From: Candidatus Sabulitectum sp.
Lineage (GTDB): Bacteria; Fermentibacterota; Fermentibacteria; Fermentibacterales; Fermentibacteraceae
DNA: 27,148 nucleotides
Assembly: GCA_023145935.1 (NCBI GenBank)
Contig: JAGLDB010000005.1
Span: forward strand, 1-27,148
Direction of reading: 5' to 3'
The notes under the pieces: model-generated
Seen by the model: only the letters and a program-made list of their open reading frames with translations
Told to the model about the DNA's origin: nothing
Database searches by the model: none
Part shown: one piece after another, positions 15,062 to 21,344 of the stretch
Position numbering within the stretch: the stretch's first letter is position 1
How the letters are laid out: every line of letters starts with the position of its first letter
Translations under genes and position numbers: made by a program

Positions 15062-16007
15062 TGTGCTTAAACATCCTTTCGGCCCTCTCAAGCAGTTTTC
15101 TTCCAACGGCATAAGGTGTCAACCGCCCTGCTAAGATAAGCTTTTCCGCTGTTTCCCTGCCATTGTATTCCAGCTCAAGTAATTTTTCCGAGAAAAGAAC
15201 TCCATTTTCCTTAAGGATCTGATTCATGGTTTTTACAGCAGAACGCATTATTTTGTTTTTTTCAGAGTGAGTTGCCGCCAAACGGTCAACTGCGCCCCAG
15301 AGATCTTCCAGACCGTCTCCATTTGCTGCTGAAACTCTAACGACTTCCGGTCTTTTTAGCCCTGCTGGCATAAGATCCAGACTGGCTTTAACATAGCTTT
15401 CCAGTTGATCTATTCCGTTTCTGTCAGACTTGTTCAGTACGATGATGTCTCCGATCTCCATAATGCCGGCTTTCATTGACTGAACGTCATCTCCCAGTCC
15501 CGGAACCAGAACAAGCAGTGTAATATCCGCCAGCTCGGCTACTTCTACCTCCGCCTGTCCCACGCCTACAGTTTCAATTATCACCGGGGTGTAGCCTGCG
15601 GCAGAAAGAACAATAGATGCATCTCTGGTTGCTCCGGAAAGGCCGCCAAGGTGCCCCCGGCTTCCCATACTCCGAATAAAGACTTTTGAGTCTGTTGCAT
15701 GAGACTGCATTCTGATCCGGTCTCCCAGAAGAGCTCCGCCGGTGAAAGGGGAGGAAGGATCAACCGCGATGATCCCTACGGAATTTCCGGAAGTTCTGTA
15801 CCTGCTTATCATTTTGTTAACCAGTGTGCTCTTGCCGGCTCCGGGAGGCCCTGTAACCCCTATAGTAAACCCTTTCTGACTGGCAAAAATTGCGTCAAGA
15901 AGATCAGTAGCGTCAGGGCTGCCGTTCTCTACCTTGCTTAAGGCTCTTGCTATTGCCCTGATGGAACCTTTTGTAATTCCACTGATAATATCGGTTGTAG
16001 AAAGCAT
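15048..16007 (-). CDS. meaB: Methylmalonyl-CoA mutase-associated GTPase (G-protein chaperone)
   Basis: The 319-residue protein has the P-loop GVTGPPGAGKSTL (50-62), the DPSSPFTGGALLGDRIRM switch region and VLNKSDRNG, the NKxD guanine motif. This is the ArgK/MeaB family, which loads and protects coenzyme B12 on methylmalonyl-CoA mutase using GTP. Length is normal. It follows the B12-binding subunit by 6 bases and its last 14 bases overlap mce. The role is well supported by both motifs and neighbours. Confidence 0.94.
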   Translation of the reverse strand: MLSTTDIISGITKGSIRAIARALSKVENGSPDATDLLDAIFASQKGFTIGVTGPPGAGKSTLVNKMISRYRTSGNSVGIIAVDPSSPFTGGALLGDRIRMQSHATDSKVFIRSMGSRGHLGGLSGATRDASIVLSAAGYTPVIIETVGVGQAEVEVAELADITLLVLVPGLGDDVQSMKAGIMEIGDIIVLNKSDRNGIDQLESYVKASLDLMPAGLKRPEVVRVSAANGDGLEDLWGAVDRLAATHSEKNKIMRSAVKTMNQILKENGVLFSEKLLELEYNGRETAEKLILAGRLTPYAVGRKLLERAERMFKHNGSK

Positions 16008-16013
16008 CAGGAG

Positions 16014-16415
16014 CTACTGCCTATTCTCCATCTGACTGTTGATGAATTCAACAACTTCTGCAGCGGGAGTTCCAGGGGTAAATATTGCGGAGTAGCCAGC
16101 TTCTTTAAGACCGGGAATATCTTCTTCTGGAATAACACCGCCGCCGAAGAGGATGATGTCCGAGGCGTCTTTTTCCCGAAGAATTCTGGCAACCTCGGGG
16201 AACAGATGGTTGTGAGCACCGGAAAGAAGGGAGATCCCCACGAAATCAACATCTTCTTGTATTGCAGCATCGGCTATGGCTTCAGGTGTTTGTCGAATGC
16301 CGGTGTACACCACTTCCATGCCTGCATCTCTAAGGGCACGGGCTATGTATTTCGCCCCTCTGTCGTGCCCGTCAAGACCTGGCTTGCCTATTAAGATTCT
16401 GATTTTACGATTCAT
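16014..16415 (-). CDS. Methylmalonyl-CoA mutase B12-binding (small/C-terminal) subunit
   Basis: The 133-residue protein is a stand-alone cobalamin-binding domain. It shows DGHDRG (15-20), with H17 the lower axial ligand of cobalt, the [10 protein letters not shown] segment corresponding to SxL, and the [18 protein letters not shown] segment with the GG motif. Stand-alone small subunits of this kind pair with a separate catalytic large subunit in many bacteria and archaea. The large subunit is not upstream here, since the next gene is divergent, so it must be encoded elsewhere. This is the first gene of the operon and is read from the promoter at 16465-16493. Confidence 0.92.
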   Translation of the reverse strand: MNRKIRILIGKPGLDGHDRGAKYIARALRDAGMEVVYTGIRQTPEAIADAAIQEDVDFVGISLLSGAHNHLFPEVARILREKDASDIILFGGGVIPEEDIPGLKEAGYSAIFTPGTPAAEVVEFINSQMENRQ

Positions 16416-16464
16416 TCTGCCCCCATAGAAGCGAGTATGTATTTACATCACAAAAGAATACTCA

Positions 16465-16493
16465 AATCTAGGACAATACGATGCTTTTGTAAA
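16465..16493 (-). promoter_or_regulatory. Promoter of the methylmalonyl-CoA operon
   Basis: On the minus strand TTTACA (16488-16493) and TAGATT (16465-16470) are exactly 17 bases apart. Transcription would start near 16458, giving a leader of about 40 bases before the mutase-subunit ATG at 16415. This is the only good promoter I see for the operon that runs to 9257. No operator-like repeat overlaps it. Confidence 0.6.
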
Positions 16494-16591
16494 GATTCAG
16501 CAACCACTTCCCAAAAAGGGAAAAGTAAAACATATTTACGGACATGCAGATCGCCCGGAATTGTTAGTCACTAATTACAACGGAGGAATTC

Positions 16592-17056
16592 ATGAGAACT
16601 ACGATTTTACTGGTATTGGCAATTGCTACTGCTTCATTTGCTGCCCTATCTACAACTACTGTAGCTGGTTATCTTGACCAGCTCGGTGCTGCTTACCAGG
16701 AGGAAGATGGTGCTTTCTGGCTTCTGGCAGAGGATTCTCTCAGTGGAGAAGCCTTCCCTATTTTTTACATTGAGGTCAATGCATCGCTTGAGGCATGTTT
16801 CATGGCCGGGCCTACTCCAGGGCTTGTTCCTGCTTCCGGTGCTGACAGAGCCGTTGCTTTTGCCAAGCTTGCAGAGCTGAATGCTTCATATCCTTTCGTT
16901 AAATTTGAGCACGATGTTTCAACCGGAGAGATCATCTGTACCTATACATTCTCAACTGAAAACGGCGTTGGGCTGGAAGCTTTCTCGGCAATGCTTCAGG
17001 TTATATTCGGCACAATGGATGAAACCGCAGCAGAGCTTGCAGCGTTAAGGCAGTAA
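16592..17056 (+). CDS. Exported YbjN-like protein, function unknown
   Basis: The 154-residue product starts with a signal peptide (MRTTILLVLAIATASFAAL) after a strong ribosome-binding site (CGGAGGAATTC). The mature part has the alternation typical of YbjN/type III-chaperone-like folds: a first helix (VAGYLDQLGAAYQEED), strands with ACFMAGPTPG, a helix FAKLAELNASYPF, then the strand pair KFEHDVSTGEIICTYTFST and a last helix ending GTMDETAAEL. The YbjN assignment is from pattern and is tentative. It ends 24 bases before the PRPP synthetase gene, so the two are likely co-transcribed. Confidence 0.7.
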   Translation: MRTTILLVLAIATASFAALSTTTVAGYLDQLGAAYQEEDGAFWLLAEDSLSGEAFPIFYIEVNASLEACFMAGPTPGLVPASGADRAVAFAKLAELNASYPFVKFEHDVSTGEIICTYTFSTENGVGLEAFSAMLQVIFGTMDETAAELAALRQ

Positions 17057-17080
17057 CCCTAACTGGAGGGGCAGGGGATA

Positions 17081-18115
17081 ATGTACGGAAGCATAGCTAT
17101 TTGTTCGGGAAGAGCCAGTACAAAGCTTACAGGTGACATCTGTAAAATTCTTGGTATTGAGCCGGAGCCTGTTGAGTTCCATGATTTTTCAAATGGGAAC
17201 ATGATGGTGAATTTTCCCGGTGGAACTGTCAGGGAAAAGGATCTTTTCATAATTCAGTCCGGAGAGAGATCGGTTTTTCAGGATAAGACTGATGCATACA
17301 GAACGGTGTCGGGGGATATTCTGGAGCTTTTGCAGATGATAAGCGCTTTAAAAGACAGTGCAGGCAGAATCACAGCAGTAACTCCCTACTTCCCCTATGC
17401 GCGAAGCGACAAAAAAGATAAGCCCAGAATCGCTATTACTTCCAAGATGATCTTTGAGTTGCTTGAAGCAGTAAGAACAGATAGAGTTCTTGCTATGACC
17501 CTTCATTCGCCGCAAAGCCAGGGCTTCAGCAACATTCCTGTTGACCAGCTTCACGCGAATACGGTGTTCATACAAAAGATCATGTCTATGGGCAAAGAAA
17601 AGCTTGCTTTTGTAGCTCCTGATTCCGGAAGTATTCTGGATAATGATTTTCTGGCTCTTCATACTGCAAAGGGTATTAAAGATGCTGGAGGAACTCCTGA
17701 TGTCACCACCGGTTATGTGAAGAAGATGAGAGTGGACGACTCAGAAAAACCGCTTGTAAGAACTGTGGAGGGGCTGGATGATCTGTCCGACAGAACGGTT
17801 ATTATGGCAGATGATGAGGTGCTCAGCGGAAGAAGTCTTATCCTCTGTGCGGAAACTGTAGCAGCCAGAGGGGCGAAAGAGATCTATGCCTTTACCACAC
17901 ATCCAATCTTAAGTGGTGAGGCTGTGAAGCGTATCCAGGAAAGTCCCATCACCAAGCTTTATATCACAGATACTGTCGAATTCAACAGGGAAAAAGCAGA
18001 ACAGGTCAACGGGGGCTCAGTTGACAAGATTGAAGTTTTATCCGTTGCTCATGTATTCGCAGAGGCTATCAAGAGAATTAATGAGGGGCGCAGTCTCAGT
18101 TCTCTCTATCTGTAA
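17081..18115 (+). CDS. Divergent ribose-phosphate pyrophosphokinase (PRPP synthetase)
   Basis: The 344-residue protein follows the PRPP synthetase fold from end to end. ITAVTPYFPYARSDKKDKPR (97-116) matches the ITAVIPYFxYARQDRKxxxR region, TLHSPQSQGF (140-149) the DLHxxQIQGFF region, and IMADDEVLSGRSL (241-253) the PRPP loop. Several canonical positions differ: the aspartate of DLH is Thr, the PRPP loop reads DDEVLSGRS rather than DDxxDTxGT, and the PDxGG motif is PDSGS. It may therefore be a variant Prs, possibly with altered regulation or a related pyrophosphokinase. The 344-residue length exceeds the usual 310-320. GGAGGGG precedes the ATG. It ends at the bidirectional terminator at 18123-18154. 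Confidence 0.82.
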   Translation: MYGSIAICSGRASTKLTGDICKILGIEPEPVEFHDFSNGNMMVNFPGGTVREKDLFIIQSGERSVFQDKTDAYRTVSGDILELLQMISALKDSAGRITAVTPYFPYARSDKKDKPRIAITSKMIFELLEAVRTDRVLAMTLHSPQSQGFSNIPVDQLHANTVFIQKIMSMGKEKLAFVAPDSGSILDNDFLALHTAKGIKDAGGTPDVTTGYVKKMRVDDSEKPLVRTVEGLDDLSDRTVIMADDEVLSGRSLILCAETVAARGAKEIYAFTTHPILSGEAVKRIQESPITKLYITDTVEFNREKAEQVNGGSVDKIEVLSVAHVFAEAIKRINEGRSLSSLYL

Positions 18116-18122
18116 AGAAAAA

Positions 18123-18154
18123 AGCGGGGCATCCGATTACTCGGATACCCCGCT
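18123..18154. terminator. Bidirectional rho-independent terminator
   Basis: AGCGGGG-C-ATCCGA, loop TTAC, TCGGAT-A-CCCCGCT forms a 13-pair stem with one internal mismatch. It is flanked by an A-rich run before it, which becomes a T-tract for the minus strand, and lies between the convergent PRPP synthetase and FG-GAP genes, so it can serve both. Confidence 0.85.
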
Positions 18155-18169
18155 ATCAAAAAGAAGAAA

Positions 18170-19402
18170 CTAATTTATCTTTATCAATCTTGCAGTTTCT
18201 GTGATCCCATGAACCGAAACGGATACAAGGTACATACCTGCCGGATCATCTGTGATATTCATTTGAATTGACCCGAAGCCGCTCTGAAGTAATGCCTCAC
18301 TGGATACAACCAGTCTTCCCGTTGCATCAAACACATTTATTGATGCCACAGCATCGGAGGGAAGTGTCAGGTTCACAGAGAACATACCGGTGGTTGGCAC
18401 TTCTGAGAGAATCATCTGAAATTCACTAATTGCAATGGAAGATTCTTCTGCGATTCCAGTTCCATATCCTTCAAAATAATAGATCCAGCCATTGCTGCAG
18501 CCCACAAGAAGATCCGGGACCCCATCGCTGTTGTAATCAACCACATTTTCCCTCGCTCTGCCCCCGCCACTGTAGTTTGTATAGACATTTATGTCGCCGC
18601 CATCGCAGACGAGCTGGGTGTATCCATTGAAAGCCGGATCACTGTTTGTCCCAATGTTCTCTGAAAACCAGACATTGCCCATTTCGTATCCAAGAACAAG
18701 ATCCTTATCACCATCACCGTCCAGGTCATGGGTCTGGTGAGTCAGCCTCCATTTGTTGCAGACAGTTGAGGTAAGATCAATGACCGTTGCTTCCCAGACC
18801 GGTGAAGATATATCGTCTCCGGTATTCAGATGAACCTGGAAGATCCCTCCGCCTGTGGTTTCAACATTGTATCCCCCTGCTATGAAATCTATGTATCCGT
18901 CTTCGTTCCAGTCATCCAGGTATCCTGAGGAATTGTAGTTTCTTTCAATGGGGTCGCCATTGGTATCCCAAGGGCGGCCAATGAAGTGCAGGGTGCCATC
19001 GCCGTTGCCTGTATAGAAGTTGTAGTAACCGTTTCTTTCCCCGAGAATAAAGTCCAGAATACCGTCATTGTTGAAATCCACAGCCTGTGGATTTGTAGCT
19101 CCGGTGCATCAACCTGCACTGACGGCTATGTCGGCCCCGTCAGCTTGAAGATAGTATGAGAAAGAGAATTCGGGATTCTGGTTTGTTCCTGTATTTTTGT
19201 AAAAACTGATTTTCCCAGGAGAGAACTGACCGACTAGAAGATCAGTAACTCCGTCACAATCCCAATCAACCATGAACGGATCAGAGATAACTCCAACATC
19301 GATGTTTACCCCATCGGCCTGAACCATTACCGGCTCAAGGAATGAGGGTACCTCTGCTGTGGCCAGCAAATAAACTGTGAGTAACAAGGCAAGGTACTTC
19401 AT
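18170..19402 (-). pseudogene. Secreted FG-GAP/VCBS-repeat protein with sorting domain, interrupted by an in-frame TGA
   Basis: From ATG 19402, after AGAGGAG, the frame encodes a signal peptide (MKYLALLLTVYLLATA) and FG-GAP-type repeats with calcium-binding DWDCDGVTDLLVG loops. It then stops at TGA 19109-19111 (codon 98) and continues in the same frame for 312 codons to TAG. Further repeats follow the stop: DFNNDGILDFILG, DWNEDGYIDFIAGG, DLDGDGDKDLVLG and DYNSDGVPDLLVG. The last 85 or so residues (INVFDATGRLVV ... PAGMYLVSVSV) are a type-A T9SS-like sorting domain. Such proteins are beta-propeller surface or extracellular proteins. The repeats are intact on both sides of the stop, so the lesion is recent, a sequencing error, or recoded. 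The first frame alone would make a 97-residue secreted fragment. Confidence 0.75.
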
Positions 19403-19469
19403 TATTCTCCTCTGTGCTGTAGAAAACAAGTTTCATGAAACATGAGCAGAAAATATTTCACAATGTATT

Positions 19470-19892
19470 CTACAGGTCAAGGTCTGGTCTGATGCCGTTT
19501 TGTCTCCAGAGAAAGAACTGTTGAATAATTTCTCTGTGATCAAAGGCGATGTTTTCCGGCAGGGCATCTTCCGAGAACACAACAGCCTTTGCTGCATCAT
19601 CTCCGCCAATGGGTTCTCCAGAAGATCTGCACCAGTAAACTGCACTGATGGTGTCGCCTCTGGGATCTCTCCATGGCCGGGAATAAACATGAAAGAGATC
19701 AAGCACCTCGATATCAAGAGATGTTTCTTCAAGAGCCTCACGCTTTACAGCTTCAAGAAGGCTTTCTCCCTTGTCAACAAAACCACCTGGAATAGCCCAG
19801 CCAAGCGGCGGGTATTTTCTTTCAATAAGCACAATTCCGTTGTTCATTTCAATGATGGCATCAACTGTGATCTGGGGTGTTTCCGGTCTCAT
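19470..19892 (-). CDS. Nudix hydrolase
   Basis: The 140-residue protein has the Nudix box GFVDKGESLLEAVKREALEE (20 residues shown) followed by TSLDI, matching GX5EX7REUXEEXGU except that the last glycine is serine. WAIPGG just before it and RDPRGDTISAVYWC after it resemble the ADP-ribose pyrophosphatase-like branch that includes NAD-related phosphohydrolases. The substrate is probably a nucleoside diphosphate derivative. I start at ATG 19892 because AGGAGG lies upstream; a longer frame exists but lacks a site and family similarity. It probably precedes the FG-GAP gene as a separate unit. Confidence 0.88.
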   Translation of the reverse strand: MRPETPQITVDAIIEMNNGIVLIERKYPPLGWAIPGGFVDKGESLLEAVKREALEETSLDIEVLDLFHVYSRPWRDPRGDTISAVYWCRSSGEPIGGDDAAKAVVFSEDALPENIAFDHREIIQQFFLWRQNGIRPDLDL

Positions 19893-20068
19893 TTTTTCCT
19901 CCTGGGAAAGCACATATGAGTAGCTGAAGAAAATTTTCAATTTAAGTCGTGACCTGTTCTCAAATCTAACACCATATACTGAAATGATAGCACCCGACAC
20001 ATGCAGGAACAAGGGATATTCTGCAGGGAAGAGGCTTGATTACTCCTGCAATATTATTCAGAAAGTGC

Positions 20069-20111
20069 TTGACTTTCCCGCTGCTACACATACACTGTAC
20101 GTGTAGCAGCG
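20069..20111 (+). promoter_or_regulatory. Promoter and operator of the MazEF-type locus
   Basis: TTGACT (20069-20074) and TACACT (20091-20096) are 16 bases apart. A perfect 11-base inverted repeat, CGCTGCTACAC and GTGTAGCAGCG, spans 20079-20111 with an 11-base centre that contains the -10. This is a classical antitoxin operator. Transcription would start near 20103 and a ribosome-binding site AAGAAGG follows at 20114-20120. Confidence 0.75.
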
Positions 20112-20128
20112 AAAAGAAGGTGCAGACT

Positions 20129-20360
20129 ATGCGGAAAAGCTGACTTTGACCATAGATGAGGAGGTCTGCAACGGCCTTCGCGAAGTCATTGGATCGAGGA
20201 AAATAAGTCATTATATCGAGGATTTTATTCGGTCATATATCGTCAAACAGGATATGTATAAGGCATATCAAAACATGTCCACTGACCGTTTGCGTGAAAA
20301 TATGGCTCTGGAATGGGTCGAGCAACGTGCGGAGATATTGGTCATCATGAAGAGAGCTGA
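20129..20360 (+). pseudogene. MazE-like antitoxin gene with two apparent frameshifts
   Basis: The body of an antitoxin (KLTLTIDEEVCNGLREVIGS ... NMALEWVEQ) is clear, but the reading is split over three frames. The start is in one frame: ATG 20129, with AAGAAGG 8 bases upstream, reads MRKS then stops. The body is in the next frame, and the tail CGDIGHHEES ending in TGA 20358-20360 is in the third. Each join needs one added base, so two single-base deletions explain it: one in the GG run near 20132-20134 and one near 20323-20328. Restored, the gene would end 14 bases inside mazF, the usual overlap. As it stands the body reads in frame into the toxin, giving a possible 173-residue fusion if initiated at TTG 20146. 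Sequencing error is an alternative. Confidence 0.65.
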
Positions 20361-20667
20361 AGTCTGGTGGGTAAATTTTGATCCTTCCACGGGAGGTGGG
20401 ATACGCAAAAAGCGACCAGCCGTTATTGTGAGCAACGATGCCGCCAATCAGTTCTTGAACTGCGTACAGGTTGTTCCTTTGACAGGTTCTACAGACAGGC
20501 TCTATCCCAGCGAGGCATATGTAGTTATCAACGGCAGGCGCTCTAAGGCTATGGCAGATCTGCTTACCACGGTAAGCAAGCACTGTCTTATCAACAAGGC
20601 CGGATCCCTTTCCTTGTCGGACATGCAGAACGTTTCCAGGGTCATTGCAACACAACTCGACCTCTAG
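20347..20667 (+). CDS. mazF: MazF/PemK-family toxin (mRNA interferase)
   Basis: The 106-residue protein is a complete PemK/MazF: RAEVWWVNFDPSTGGGIRKKRPAVIVSND (split by the loop at 18-22) gives the N-terminal strand pair with the conserved RPAVIVS, then CVQVVPLTGS (39-48) and the C-terminal helix SDMQNVSRVIATQLDL. Such toxins cut single-stranded mRNA at short sequences and arrest growth. No residue expected for activity is obviously lost, which is notable because its antitoxin gene is broken. It is expressed from the promoter at 20069-20096 and no other gene intervenes. Whether it is translated alone or as an N-terminal fusion to the antitoxin body is unclear. Confidence 0.88.
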   Translation: MKRAEVWWVNFDPSTGGGIRKKRPAVIVSNDAANQFLNCVQVVPLTGSTDRLYPSEAYVVINGRRSKAMADLLTTVSKHCLINKAGSLSLSDMQNVSRVIATQLDL

Positions 20668-20844
20668 CACACTTGTGCCCGACTTCTCTCAAATTCAACC
20701 TGATGATCAAAGTTCCGATGGCATTTAGAAGAAAATTTGAATGGAACACTCCGGATTTATGTGAGTTTTTAAGGGCTTTGGAACAAAACGGCTGAAAGTT
20801 TGTATATTCCGTAACAATTGAAAACTCAACGAAAGGAGAACCTG

Positions 20845-21306
20845 ATGAAATATTTGATACCCCTTACACTGGCTCTTGTTCTTGGAGCATGCGGAACAGC
20901 GGAGGAGGCACAGGCTGCTGAGGTAACCAATGGTTCAGCAACTGAAGGGTCTGCCGTGGAAGGTGAATGGATCCATGACGACCTGAACGCTGCTCTTGCG
21001 CTTGCAGAGGAGACTGGAAAGCCTGTTTTTATCGATCTGTATGCTGACTGGTGCCGTCCCTGTGTTATGCTTTCGGAAGATTACTTTTCAAGGGATGACT
21101 ACAAGGAAGTTCTGTCACAGTGTATTCTTCTGCAGATCGATGTTGACAATAATCCACAGCTTGCTCAGCGATATAGTGCCCGGAGTATCCCAACTTTGAT
21201 ACTTGCTGATGCCAGTGGAAATGAGATCGACCGCATTACAGGAGTAATGGGTTCACCGGAGGATTTTCTCCCCATGGTCAATAGATTAATTACTCAGGGC
21301 CTGTAG
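20845..21306 (+). CDS. Thioredoxin-like lipoprotein
   Basis: The 153-residue product has a lipoprotein signal ending LVLGAC (C16 would be lipidated). After a low-complexity linker (EAQAAEVTNGSATEGSAVEG) comes a thioredoxin fold with YADWCRPCVMLSEDYF (66-81; redox pair C70 and C73), then the LQIDVDNNPQLAQRYSARSIPTLIL strand pair with its cis-proline. The WCRPC site and DsbD-gamma/TlpA-like spacing suggest periplasmic disulfide reduction. The ATG at 20845 is chosen because AAGGAG lies 6 bases upstream; the frame is open to a TTG at 20818. It ends just before a terminator and stands alone. Confidence 0.9.
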   Translation: MKYLIPLTLALVLGACGTAEEAQAAEVTNGSATEGSAVEGEWIHDDLNAALALAEETGKPVFIDLYADWCRPCVMLSEDYFSRDDYKEVLSQCILLQIDVDNNPQLAQRYSARSIPTLILADASGNEIDRITGVMGSPEDFLPMVNRLITQGL

Positions 21307-21320
21307 CAATACGGTCGGAG

Positions 21321-21344
21321 GGGGGCGAAAGCCCCCTTTGTTTT
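21321..21344 (+). terminator. Rho-independent terminator after the thioredoxin-like gene
   Basis: GGGGGC, loop GAAA, GCCCCC, then TTTGTTTT: a six-pair GC stem with a stable GAAA tetraloop and a T-tract. The last two bases overlap the stop codon of the convergent histidine kinase gene. Confidence 0.92.

Noticed and set aside
19430..19441. Perfect 12-base palindrome GTTTCATGAAAC upstream of the FG-GAP gene
   Set aside because: Short palindromes of this kind arise by chance in a window of this size; no promoter elements are placed around it.
20667..20678. Hairpin GCACA-CT-TGTGC just after the mazF stop
   Set aside because: Five-pair stem with a two-base loop and no T-run; unlikely to terminate.
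20703..20795. 30-codon frame (MIKVPMAFRRKFEWNTPDLC start) between mazF and the thioredoxin-like gene
   Set aside because: No ribosome-binding site and no recognisable family. It could be a remnant, but the evidence is too thin to call a gene.
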